The notes below the pieces were generated by a model that was given only the letters and a program-made list of their open reading frames with translations, had not been told where the DNA came from and ran no database searches. 64,000 nt of DNA from Corallococcus silvisoli. Lineage in GTDB: Bacteria; Myxococcota; Myxococcia; Myxococcales; Myxococcaceae. The translations under genes and the position numbers were made by a program. The stretch's first letter is position 1, and every line of letters starts with the position of its first letter. The DNA is taken from positions 170,824 to 234,823 of the forward strand of contig NZ_JAAAPJ010000018.1 in the NCBI RefSeq assembly GCF_009909145.1, in the 5' to 3' direction. Positions 16,607-24,349 of this stretch are shown here, one piece after another.

Positions 16607-17370
16607 CTCCGGTGCTCTCGTGCCTTCTGCACCAGCGCCTTGTAGACGCCCAGGTGCACCGGGATGGTGCCCAGCATCAGCTCCGGGTGCCATTGCACGC
16701 CCAGCGCGAACGCATGCGCGGTGGACTCGATGGCCTCCACCACGCCGTCCGGCGACAGCGCGCTCACCGTCACGTCCGTGCCCGGCTTGTTCACCGCCTG
16801 GTGGTGCGTGGAGTTCACCATCAGCTGCCCGTGCCCCACGGCCTCCGCCAGCAGCGTGCCGTTCTTCACCTCCACCGGGTGCTGCGGCTGGGTGCGGTCG
16901 TGCTTCTGCTCGTGGTCGCGCGCGCCCGGCACCTCGCGCAGGATGTCCTGGAACAGCGTGCCGCCCAGCACCACGGCGAGCAGCTGCATGCCGCCGCACA
17001 CGCCCAGCACCGGCAGGTTGCGCTTGAGCGCCCCCCGGATGAGCTGGGCCTCGAAGGCGGTCCTCCCCTCCTTCAGCGGCCCCATGCCGTCGCGCGCCTC
17101 CTCCCCGTACGCGGACGGGGGGATGTCGAACGCGCCGCCCGTCACCACCAGCCCCGACACCCGCTCCAGGTAGGCGTCCACGCACGAAGCGTCGTCCGTG
17201 TAGGGCAACACGAAGGGCAGGCCCCCCGCGCGCAGCACCGCCTCCGCGTAGGGCACCTTCAGCTCGTAGCGGGGGAAGGCCGAGTCTGCCGGCTGGACCC
17301 AGTCCGGGCTGAGGCCGATGTTGGGACGGCGCGGCGTCGTCCCGTGATGGCGCGAAGGGGGATGGTTCAT
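16603..17370 (-). CDS. class I glutamine amidotransferase-like protein (peptidase C26, PuuD-like)
   Basis: 255 aa. Belongs to the gamma-glutamyl hydrolase/PuuD branch: SGLVVTGGAFDIPP, the nucleophile elbow LPVLGVCGGMQLLAV (catalytic Cys), VNSTHHQAV, and FALGVQWHPEL with the catalytic His and Glu. Family members hydrolyse gamma-glutamyl amides. ATG 17370 lies 7 bp after the thiE stop; an in-frame ATG at 17388 would overlap thiE by 11 bp and cannot be excluded. Sandwiched between two thiamine genes and translationally coupled to thiD, which hints at a role near thiamine metabolism, but no such function is established. Confidence 0.88.
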   Translation of the reverse strand: MNHPPSRHHGTTPRRPNIGLSPDWVQPADSAFPRYELKVPYAEAVLRAGGLPFVLPYTDDASCVDAYLERVSGLVVTGGAFDIPPSAYGEEARDGMGPLKEGRTAFEAQLIRGALKRNLPVLGVCGGMQLLAVVLGGTLFQDILREVPGARDHEQKHDRTQPQHPVEVKNGTLLAEAVGHGQLMVNSTHHQAVNKPGTDVTVSALSPDGVVEAIESTAHAFALGVQWHPELMLGTIPVHLGVYKALVQKAREHRR

Positions 17371-17377
17371 GGTGGCG

Positions 17378-18052
17378 TCAGTGCCCTGCATCGAGGCTAG
17401 TCCCCCGTGCGCCCCTGTCAAACGCGGCCGTCAGCCGCCGCACCTGCTCGGCGATGTCCTGGGCGAGCAGCGCGTCGGACACCACCGCCGCGCCATGCGC
17501 CCCCGTCGCGGCGACCTGGGCGATGTTCCCGAGGCCCACCCCGCCAATGCCCACCACCGGCAGCGGGCTCTCCGCCACCACCCGGGCGAACGCCTCCAGC
17601 CCCAGCACCGGCGCCTGGACCACCTTCGTGGTGGTGCCGAACAGGGGCCCCACGCCCACGTAGTCCGCCCCCACCGCCCGGGCCACCCGGGCCCCTTCCG
17701 CCCCCCGCGCGGTGACCCCCACCCACCGGCCGGGGCCCAACAGCTCTCGCGCCGCCTCCGGGGGCAGGTCCTCGTCCCCCACGTGCACCCCGTGCGCGTC
17801 GGACAGGAGCGCCAGGTCCACCCGGTCGTTGAGCAGACAGAGGGCGCCCGCCTGCCGGCAGCGGGCCACCACCGCGCGCGCCGCGGCCAGCGCCTCTCGG
17901 GGCGGGGTGTGTTTCATGCGAAGCTGGAGGATGCGGGCGCCCCCCAGGAGCAGGCGCTCGGCCTTGTCCACCAGGGACAGCTCCGGACGGACGCTGTCAT
18001 CGCACAGCAGGTAGGGGCCTTGGGGAAGCGGGGGGCGGGGCGAGACGTTCAT
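17378..18052 (-). CDS. thiE: thiamine-phosphate synthase
   Basis: Condenses HMP-PP with thiazole phosphate to thiamine phosphate. 224 aa. Conserved blocks: ILQLRMKHTPPREAL, LLNDRVDLALLSDAHGVHVGDEDLPP, VGVTARGAEGARVA, ADYVGVGPLFGTTTK and PVVGIGGVGLGNIAQV. The ATG at 18052 gives the typical N-terminus length. First gene of the minus-strand thi group, divergent from the Asp-rich protein gene. The 93-bp divergent spacer is too short for a TPP riboswitch and shows none of its motifs. Confidence 0.93.
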   Translation of the reverse strand: MNVSPRPPLPQGPYLLCDDSVRPELSLVDKAERLLLGGARILQLRMKHTPPREALAAARAVVARCRQAGALCLLNDRVDLALLSDAHGVHVGDEDLPPEAARELLGPGRWVGVTARGAEGARVARAVGADYVGVGPLFGTTTKVVQAPVLGLEAFARVVAESPLPVVGIGGVGLGNIAQVAATGAHGAAVVSDALLAQDIAEQVRRLTAAFDRGARGTSLDAGH

Positions 18053-18079
18053 CGGTTCCAGGTGCCCGGGACAGCGGCG

Positions 18080-18105
18080 TTGACAGGCGCCCCTCCTGCT
18101 ATAAG
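18080..18105 (+). promoter_or_regulatory. candidate promoter elements before the Asp-rich gene
   Basis: TTGACA at 18080-18085 and TATAAG at 18100-18105 are both near consensus but only 14 bp apart. One of them may therefore be fortuitous or the promoter weak/activator-dependent. They lie in the 93-bp spacer between thiE and the gene at 18146. Confidence 0.35.
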
Positions 18106-18145
18106 GTGCCGCGCTGTTTTCCAAGCAATTCCGAGGATTTGAATC

Positions 18146-18414
<269 letters not shown>

Positions 18415-18418
<4 letters not shown>

Positions 18419-18726
18419 GCCCTTCGGAGAAGCGGGGTGAGACCTTCGTGATGACGGGGGAAGCGAGCCCCGCCTCCGAGGAGTCCCTGTCGTTCAGCAC
18501 CTTCATCGTCGGCCTGGGTTCCGCCGTCCTCATCCACCTGGGGGGGGCGCCGAACCCGGAGACGGGCCGCATGGAGAAGGACCTGCCGTCGGCCCGGCAG
18601 AACCTGGACCTCCTGGCGATGCTCCGCGAGAAGACGCGCGGAAACCTCACCGCCGAGGAGGAGAAGCTGGTGGACAATCTCCTGTCCGACCTGCGCCTGC
18701 GCTACGTGGAGGCGACCCGGAAGTGA
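18415..18726 (+). CDS. DUF1844 domain protein
   Basis: 103 aa. The block LSFSTFIVGLGSAVLIHLGG, then LPSARQNLDLLAMLREKTRGN and LTAEEEKLVDNLLSDLRLRY, is the DUF1844 pattern (small cytoplasmic proteins of unknown role, common in deltaproteobacteria and acidobacteria). ATG 18415 overlaps the preceding stop (ATGA), and its own end overlaps the GTG of the following membrane gene. Confidence 0.85.
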
Positions 18727-19385
18727 AGCCCCTTGAAGTCACCCGCCCAGGGGCGCTGCCCCGGGGCGTGCGGATCGCCGCGGCGCTGTGCCTGGTCCTC
18801 TCCACCCTGACGGGGATGCTCGCCTGCAGCGAAGCCTCCGTCATGATGAACTTCGAGGCGCACCGTCAGGCCCAGCGGGACAATCCCCCCACCGTGTCCC
18901 TCTTGGGCAAGGACCCCGCCGTCACCCAGGCCCTGGTGGAGGCGCAGATGTCCGCGCTGTCCCCGATGCGCGAGTCGCGCGCCCTGGTGCTGTGCGGCTT
19001 GACGGTGGCCTGCACCCTGCTCTTCTTCGCCTCCAGCCGCATGCTGCGCTCCCCGGAGGGCATGCCCCGGGACGGCTTCCGGCAGCTCTTGGGCGGCGCG
19101 GGCATCTTCGCCGCGCTGATGCGCACCATCGACGGGGCCCAATGGACCGTGGTGGCCCGCCACTCCAGCCAGGCCATGGTGGAGGGCCTCAAGGGCCTGC
19201 CGGAGTTCAAGGACCCGGCCGCCGCCGAACAGCTCTACGCGCTCGTCCCGTCCCTGATGACGGCCAGCGCGGTGCTCCCCACGGTGCTCGTGGCCGGCGG
19301 CTTCGCCCTGCTCGCCCAGTACTTCCGCAGCGAGGGCGTCCGCGCGGCCATCGTCACGCTCGACGGGCCCACCGAGGAGCCCTGA
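18723..19385 (+). CDS. hypothetical membrane protein
   Basis: 220 aa, GTG start overlapping the DUF1844 stop. Hydrophobic segments at about 17-35, 87-105, 122-140 (weaker) and 180-202; the first could be a signal anchor (VRIAAALCLVLSTLTGMLAC). The middle is soluble and alpha-helical (QAMVEGLKGLPEFKDPAAAEQLYAL). I recognise no family. Third gene of a coupled trio with the Asp-rich and DUF1844 genes, so a joint function is likely but unknown. Confidence 0.75.
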   Translation: MKPLEVTRPGALPRGVRIAAALCLVLSTLTGMLACSEASVMMNFEAHRQAQRDNPPTVSLLGKDPAVTQALVEAQMSALSPMRESRALVLCGLTVACTLLFFASSRMLRSPEGMPRDGFRQLLGGAGIFAALMRTIDGAQWTVVARHSSQAMVEGLKGLPEFKDPAAAEQLYALVPSLMTASAVLPTVLVAGGFALLAQYFRSEGVRAAIVTLDGPTEEP

Positions 19386-19455
19386 AGGCGGCGAAGTCGG
19401 CCGCGACTCCATCTCTAGCAGTGACGCGGCGCGGCGCGAAGGCCGGCCGTCCGCT

Positions 19456-20010
19456 TCAGCCGGCGTCCGTCACCGCGCGGGGCGACGTGGGGCCCAGCAG
19501 GAGCGCCTCCAGGGAGGCCATGGCGTCGGACTCCGGGCCGGCGGCCGTGCCCTCCAGCGGCAGCACCTGGGCCAGCGCGGCGCGGGGCATGCGCAGCAGC
19601 TCGTCCCGGGTGAGGCCGAACACGTACGCCAGGTGCCCCATGGGCCAGCGGGACTGGAGCCGGCTGAAGGCCGCGTCGTCCAGCTCCTCCAGGGGACACG
19701 GCAGCTCCGCGTCCTCGTACACCACCTTCTCTCCCCCTACGCGCCGGCCATTGCCGTAGGCGATGACCTCTTCGCCCTCGTCCGCGTCGTACACGTAGGC
19801 GTGCACGGTGGCGTTGGCGGCGGCGGACAGCAGGCGGGCCAGGGCGTGGTGCGCCGCGTACCAATGCGCACCCTGCCGCCCCTGGGAGAAGGGCCCCAGG
19901 AAGGCCAGCCGCACCACCTTGCGGCGGCGGTTGATGGTGACGCGCAGCGCCGTGGCGGCCGGGGCTCTGTCCATCGACAGCGCCTCCCGGGCCAGACGCA
20001 CCAGCGCCAA
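19456..20010 (-). CDS. conserved hypothetical protein, non-ATG start
   Basis: 184 aa from the TTG at 20010; no ATG or GTG exists further upstream in this frame. The open frame continues upstream to a stop near 20088 with plausible protein sequence (GGYLVRLDTFSGL), and a CTG at 20058 would give 200 aa, so the true start is uncertain. The body is soluble: VTINRRRKVVRLAFLGPF, VHAYVYDADEGEEVIAYGNG and WPMGHLAYVFGLTRDELLRM. No known family recognised. A good promoter lies just upstream on the same strand. Confidence 0.7.
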   Translation of the reverse strand: MALVRLAREALSMDRAPAATALRVTINRRRKVVRLAFLGPFSQGRQGAHWYAAHHALARLLSAAANATVHAYVYDADEGEEVIAYGNGRRVGGEKVVYEDAELPCPLEELDDAAFSRLQSRWPMGHLAYVFGLTRDELLRMPRAALAQVLPLEGTAAGPESDAMASLEALLLGPTSPRAVTDAG

Positions 20011-20085
20011 CCCGGAAAAGGTGTCGAGTCGAACGAGATAGCCGCCGTGTGCGTCCAGAGTGAAGCCCCCGAGGATGGGCGCCGC

Positions 20086-20114
20086 CTATAACCGAGCCCC
20101 CCACCCCCTGGCAA
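20086..20114 (-). promoter_or_regulatory. candidate sigma-70 type promoter for the gene ending at 19456
   Basis: On the minus strand TTGCCA (20109-20114) and TTATAG (20086-20091) are separated by 17 bp. The predicted transcription start is near 20079, leaving 20-70 nt of leader depending on which start codon is used. Confidence 0.5.
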
Positions 20115-20229
20115 CTGCGCCACCACGAATACCCGGCTGCTTCCAGCGGCTCAAAGTATTCCGGGGAAATCGCAAGGCATACAGGCAGTGTCGTCTTGCC
20201 AAGGGGGCCCCGGCTCTTACGTTCAAGGC

Positions 20230-22854
20230 ATGCGACTCGACAAATATACGGTGAAGGCGCAGGAGGCGATCCAGGAGGGTCAGTCCCTGGCCCGCCGGGC
20301 CGACAATCCCCACTACGAGCCGGAGCACCTGGCCACGGCGTTGCTGGGTCAGAAGGACGGCCTCGTCGAACCCCTGCTGCGCAAGATTGGCGTGGACGTG
20401 AAGCTGTTCGCGGGCCGGCTGGGGGAGGCGCTCCAGAAGCTGCCGCGCATGCAGGGCGGCGAGAGCGCCATGCTCAGCCAGCGCCTGATGAAGACCTTCG
20501 ACAAGGCCGAGGACGAGGCCAAGGCGCTGAAGGACGAGTTCACCTCCTCCGAACACCTGCTGCTGGCGCTGACCCAGGACAAGGGCGCGGTCGGCGAGGC
20601 GATGAAGTCCTCCGGCGTGATGCGCGAGCGCGTGCAGGCGGGCCTCAAGGAGGTCCGCGGCTCCGGGCGCGTCACCAGCGCGGACGCGGAGTCCACCTAC
20701 CAGGCCCTGGAGAAGTACGGGCGCGACCTCACGGAGGCCGCGCGGAGCGGGAAGCTGGACCCGGTCATCGGCCGCGACGAGGAGATCCGCCGCTGCATCC
20801 AGGTGCTCAGCCGCCGCACCAAGAACAACCCCGTCCTCATCGGTGAGCCGGGCGTGGGCAAGACGGCCATCGCGGAGGGGCTGGCGCGCCGCATCGTGGA
20901 CGGCGACGTGCCGGAGGGCCTGAAGAACAAGCGCCTCATCACCCTGGACCTGGGGGCCATGGTGGCCGGCGCGAAGTACCGCGGCGAGTTCGAGGAGCGC
21001 CTCAAGGCGGTCCTCAAGGAGGTCGCGGACGCGTCCGGGGAGATCATCCTCTTCATCGACGAGATGCACACGCTCGTGGGCGCCGGGAAGGCCGAGGGCG
21101 CCATGGACGCGGGCAACATGCTCAAGCCGGCGCTCGCGCGCGGCGAGCTGCACTGCATTGGCGCGACGACGCTGGACGAGTACCGCAAGCACATCGAGAA
21201 GGACGCCGCGCTGGAGCGCCGCTTCCAGCCGGTGTTCGTGGGCGAGCCGTCGGTGCACGACACCATCAGCATCCTGCGCGGCCTCAAGGAGCGCTACGAG
21301 GTCCACCACGGCGTGCGCATCCAGGACTCCGCGCTCGTCGCGGCGGCCACGCTCAGCCACCGCTACATCTCCGACCGCTTCCTGCCGGACAAGGCCATCG
21401 ACCTGGTGGACGAGGCCTCCAGCCGCCTGCGCATCGAAATCGACTCCATGCCCACGGAGATCGACGACATCCGCCGCAAGGTGACGCAGCTGGAGATCGA
21501 GCGCGAGGGCCTGCGCAAGGAGACGGACCCGCACTCGCGCGAGCGCCTGGCCACCATCGAGAAGGAGCTGGCGAACCTGAACGAGAAGTTCAACTCGCTC
21601 AAGGCCCACTGGGACGAGGAGAAGAAGGCCATCGCGGCGCTGCGCACGCTCAAGGAGAAGCAGGAGAAGGCGCGCAACGACCAGGCGGCGGCGGAGCGCC
21701 AGGGCGACCTGAACCGCGCCGCGGAGCTGAAGTTCGGCGTCATCCCCTCGCTGGAGAAGGACGTCGCCGCGCAGAACGCGAAGCTGGCGGAGCTGCAGAA
21801 GAACCAGAAGTTCCTCAAGGAGGAGGTGGACTCCGAGGACATCGCCTCTGTCGTGGCCAAGTGGACGGGCATCCCCGTCTCCAAGCTGCTGGAAGGCGAA
21901 ATGCAGAAGCTGGTCCACATGGAGGACCGGCTCGCCGACCGCGTGATTGGGCAGCGCAGCGCCATTGAAGCCGTGTCCAACGCCGTGCGCCGCGCGCGCA
22001 GCGGGCTGCAGGACCCGAACCGGCCCATCGGCTCGTTCATCTTCCTGGGCCCCACGGGCGTGGGCAAGACGGAGACGGCGAAGGCGCTGGCGGAGTTCCT
22101 CTTCGACGACGACACGGCCATGGTCCGCATCGACATGTCCGAGTACATGGAGAAGCACGCCGTGTCGCGGCTGGTGGGCGCGCCCCCGGGCTACGTGGGC
22201 TACGAGGAGGGCGGCCAGCTCACGGAGGCCGTGCGCCGCAGGCCGTACACGGTGGTCCTCTTTGACGAAATCGAGAAGGCCCACCACGACGTGTTCAACA
22301 TCCTGCTCCAGATCCTCGACGAGGGCCGGGTGACGGACAGCCAGGGCCGCACGGTGGACTTCCGCAACACCGTGCTCATCCTCACGTCCAACATCGGCTC
22401 GCAGGCCATCCAGGAAGGCATGGCGGGCACGGACACGCTCAACGACAAGACGCGCGGCGAGGTGATGGAGGCCCTGCGCGCGCACTTCCGCCCGGAGTTC
22501 CTCAACCGCGTGGACGAGGTGGTCGTCTTCGAGCCGCTGCGCCGCAAGGACATCTACCGCATCGTCGACATCCAGCTGGGGAAGCTCCAGAAGCTGCTCC
22601 AGGCCAAGCGCCTCACGCTGGACCTGACGGACGCCGCGCGGGAGCTCCTCGCGGAGCGCGGGTATGACCCCACGTACGGCGCCCGGCCCCTGAAGCGGGC
22701 CGTGCAGAAGTACCTGTTGGATCCGCTCGCCCTCAAGGTCCTGAGCGGCGAGTTCGCCCCGGGCGAGCACATCCAGGCGGACGCGGGCCCCGACGGGCTC
22801 ACCTTCGCCAAGGTGCTGGTGGACAACTCGAAGGGCGTGAAGAAGACGGCGTAA
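20230..22854 (+). CDS. clpB: ATP-dependent chaperone ClpB
   Basis: Hsp100 disaggregase working with DnaK, 874 aa. N-domain 1-145 (two Clp_N repeats); NBD1 with Walker A GEPGVGKTA (205-213); coiled-coil middle domain about 405-520 (the propeller unique to ClpB versus ClpA/C); NBD2 with Walker A GPTGVGKTE near 608 and sensor/arginine-finger region RPEFLNRVDEVVVF. The ATG at 20230 matches the family N-terminus MRLDKYTVKAQEAIQ. I see no clear sigma-32-like or CIRCE element upstream. Confidence 0.97.
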   Translation: MRLDKYTVKAQEAIQEGQSLARRADNPHYEPEHLATALLGQKDGLVEPLLRKIGVDVKLFAGRLGEALQKLPRMQGGESAMLSQRLMKTFDKAEDEAKALKDEFTSSEHLLLALTQDKGAVGEAMKSSGVMRERVQAGLKEVRGSGRVTSADAESTYQALEKYGRDLTEAARSGKLDPVIGRDEEIRRCIQVLSRRTKNNPVLIGEPGVGKTAIAEGLARRIVDGDVPEGLKNKRLITLDLGAMVAGAKYRGEFEERLKAVLKEVADASGEIILFIDEMHTLVGAGKAEGAMDAGNMLKPALARGELHCIGATTLDEYRKHIEKDAALERRFQPVFVGEPSVHDTISILRGLKERYEVHHGVRIQDSALVAAATLSHRYISDRFLPDKAIDLVDEASSRLRIEIDSMPTEIDDIRRKVTQLEIEREGLRKETDPHSRERLATIEKELANLNEKFNSLKAHWDEEKKAIAALRTLKEKQEKARNDQAAAERQGDLNRAAELKFGVIPSLEKDVAAQNAKLAELQKNQKFLKEEVDSEDIASVVAKWTGIPVSKLLEGEMQKLVHMEDRLADRVIGQRSAIEAVSNAVRRARSGLQDPNRPIGSFIFLGPTGVGKTETAKALAEFLFDDDTAMVRIDMSEYMEKHAVSRLVGAPPGYVGYEEGGQLTEAVRRRPYTVVLFDEIEKAHHDVFNILLQILDEGRVTDSQGRTVDFRNTVLILTSNIGSQAIQEGMAGTDTLNDKTRGEVMEALRAHFRPEFLNRVDEVVVFEPLRRKDIYRIVDIQLGKLQKLLQAKRLTLDLTDAARELLAERGYDPTYGARPLKRAVQKYLLDPLALKVLSGEFAPGEHIQADAGPDGLTFAKVLVDNSKGVKKTA

Positions 22855-22873
22855 CAGGCTTCACCCCAGGCAG

Positions 22874-22919
22874 CACACGGCGGGCCGCTTCCCCATGGGA
22901 GGCGGCCCGTCGCCGTGTG
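22874..22919. terminator. large bidirectional hairpin between clpB and GST gene
   Basis: CACACGGCG...GGCCGCTTCCC (22874-22894) pairs with GGGAGGCGGCCC...CGCCGTGTG (22897-22919), a near-perfect ~20-bp stem with a small bulge and a 2-3-nt loop. It sits 19 bp after the clpB stop and 6 bp after the convergent gene's stop. No U-tract. Confidence 0.65.
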
Positions 22920-22925
22920 AGGGCC

Positions 22926-23669
22926 TCAGGTGCGCCGGTGCTTGTCGTAGAGCGCGTCGCGCCACGCGAGGAGGTCCGGGAAGCGGGAGGCGAGCCCCGC
23001 GTGCGTCCACACCTCGCGCGTGCCCGGGCCCATGGGCAGGTGCCGGTCCGCCACCGGGCCCAGCAGCACCAGCATCGCCGCGGCGGTGATGTCCGCGTAG
23101 GTGAAGGTGCCTCCCTCCAGGTAGGCGCGGCCGTCGCCCAGCGTCGCGCGCAGGCGCTCGTAGGCGGGGGTGACGGCGGCCTCGATGGCCTCCTCCGTGG
23201 AGACCGGCACCTGGTGCTTCTTCATGATGTAGCGCATGCCCATGCGCGCGGACGGCGCGCTCAGCTGGCGCAGCCAGAGGGGAAGGAACTTGGGCAGCGA
23301 TTCCGCCTGGGCACGGGAGTTCGCGAGCATGCGCGGCATCGCGTAGACGCGCGCCGTGTCCAGCACCTGCTCGCTGGTGTCGTTCCACCGCGTGATGGCC
23401 GCGACGTGCTCCGCGGGGAAGAGCGGGCGGCCCTGCCCCAGCTCCTCGGCGCGCTTCGCGATGGCGAACGAGCCCTGCGTGGCCGCGCCGGGCGGGTCGA
23501 CGAGCAACGGCACCGTGCCCTTCACGCCGGGCGGCACCTGCTTGCGCAGCCAGCGCTCCTGGAGGAGGGGGACGTAGTCCTGGAAGCGGTAGGCGACGCG
23601 GTGGTGGTCCAACGCCCACCGGGCCTTCTCCGTCCAGCCCGATGCCGTCAGTCCGACGAGGGTTCGCAT
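22926..23669 (-). CDS. glutathione S-transferase family protein
   Basis: 247 aa cytosolic protein with an N-terminal thioredoxin-like GST domain. MRTLVGLTASGWTEKARWAL fits the S-x-x-T/C-x-K-x-R-x-A-L signature; GTVPLLVDPPGAATQGSFAIAKRAEEL contains the cis-Pro (VP) and the substrate Ser/Gln region. The all-helical C-terminal domain ends with GGTFTYADITAAAMLVLLGP (N-capping box T/SxxD). Substrate unknown. ATG start at 23669. Convergent with clpB, upstream of nothing on its strand. Confidence 0.88.
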   Translation of the reverse strand: MRTLVGLTASGWTEKARWALDHHRVAYRFQDYVPLLQERWLRKQVPPGVKGTVPLLVDPPGAATQGSFAIAKRAEELGQGRPLFPAEHVAAITRWNDTSEQVLDTARVYAMPRMLANSRAQAESLPKFLPLWLRQLSAPSARMGMRYIMKKHQVPVSTEEAIEAAVTPAYERLRATLGDGRAYLEGGTFTYADITAAAMLVLLGPVADRHLPMGPGTREVWTHAGLASRFPDLLAWRDALYDKHRRT

Positions 23670-23749
23670 AGGGGCCGTGACCCTAGCAGGCCTTCCCGGG
23701 GGACTTCAGTTTCCGCGTGTTCCTGGTAACTCCGCCACCGGGCCACCGC

Positions 23750-24169
23750 TCACGGACCGCGCTGGATGAGCTGCTCCACCGTCGCGCGCACGTCCTGCAG
23801 CAGCGAGGGGTCCTTCACCGCGATGAAGATGGTGTCGTCGCCCGCCACCGTGCCCGCCAGCCCCTCCACCTCCTCGCGGTCCAGCGCCAGCCCGAAGATC
23901 TGCGCGTAGCCGGGCGCCGTCTTCAGCACCAGCATGTTGGGCGGCGCCTCGATGATGGACACGCGCGGAGCGGCCGCCGGCGCCGGCGCCGGGACCTCCA
24001 TGCGCTGGTAGCGCCCGTTCACCTTCTGCACGCTCAGCTTCCGCAGCCGCCGCGACAGCGTGGACTGACTGGGCGCGTGCCCCGCCTCCTCCAGCAGTGT
24101 CTGCAGTACGGCCTGATCCGGAACGTCCTGCTGGGAGATGAGCTGAAGGATGGCCTCGTCCAGGTTCAT
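23750..24169 (-). CDS. argR: arginine repressor
   Basis: ArgR/AhrC family regulator, 139 aa. N-terminal winged helix with APSQSTLSRRLRKLSVQKV (recognition helix). Pro/Ala-rich linker about 60-68. C-terminal oligomerisation/arginine-binding domain with the GTVAGDDTIFIAVKD block (the family's GTIAGDDTI motif). Divergently transcribed from argF', with which it shares a 180-bp spacer containing a perfect inverted repeat. It is expected to repress the arginine cluster and itself when arginine is high. Confidence 0.93.
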   Translation of the reverse strand: MNLDEAILQLISQQDVPDQAVLQTLLEEAGHAPSQSTLSRRLRKLSVQKVNGRYQRMEVPAPAPAAAPRVSIIEAPPNMLVLKTAPGYAQIFGLALDREEVEGLAGTVAGDDTIFIAVKDPSLLQDVRATVEQLIQRGP

Positions 24170-24192
24170 TCACCCTCACCATGCATGCGGCT

Positions 24193-24305
24193 GAATACGC
24201 ACGCAAGGCGCATGAAAAATCCCCAAGAATCTTCTTGTGCACTGCGCCGTTCTGCATAATATCCGCGCCTCCTCAACGAATATGCACGAATTCCAATGCA
24301 TATTC
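24193..24305. promoter_or_regulatory. argR-argF' control region with ARG-box-like operators
   Basis: GAATATGCA (24278-24286) and TGCATATTC (24297-24305) form a perfect 9-bp inverted repeat with a 10-nt spacer. A second copy of the half-site with one mismatch, GAATACGCA, is at 24193-24201 beside the argR start. A possible argF' promoter TTCTTG-17-CATAAT (24232-24260) would put the palindrome just downstream of the transcription start, a classical repression position. ArgR binding is inferred. Confidence 0.65.
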
Positions 24306-24349
24306 AGCAGTCCCCATCCATCCGGCGCGGCCGGGGGAGCACGAAGCCC

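Noticed and set aside
17380..17415. TTGACA-N16-TAGCCT promoter for the amidotransferase inside the end of thiE
   Set aside because: The TTGACA is formed by the Phe-Asp codons of thiE; operon transcription from thiE is the simpler explanation.
18053..18145. TPP riboswitch before thiE
   Set aside because: The divergent spacer is only 93 bp and contains none of the conserved THI-box motifs.
20086..22770. 894-codon open frame opposite clpB
   Set aside because: His/Leu/Val/Arg-rich antisense shadow of a long high-GC gene; no domain or ribosome-binding site.
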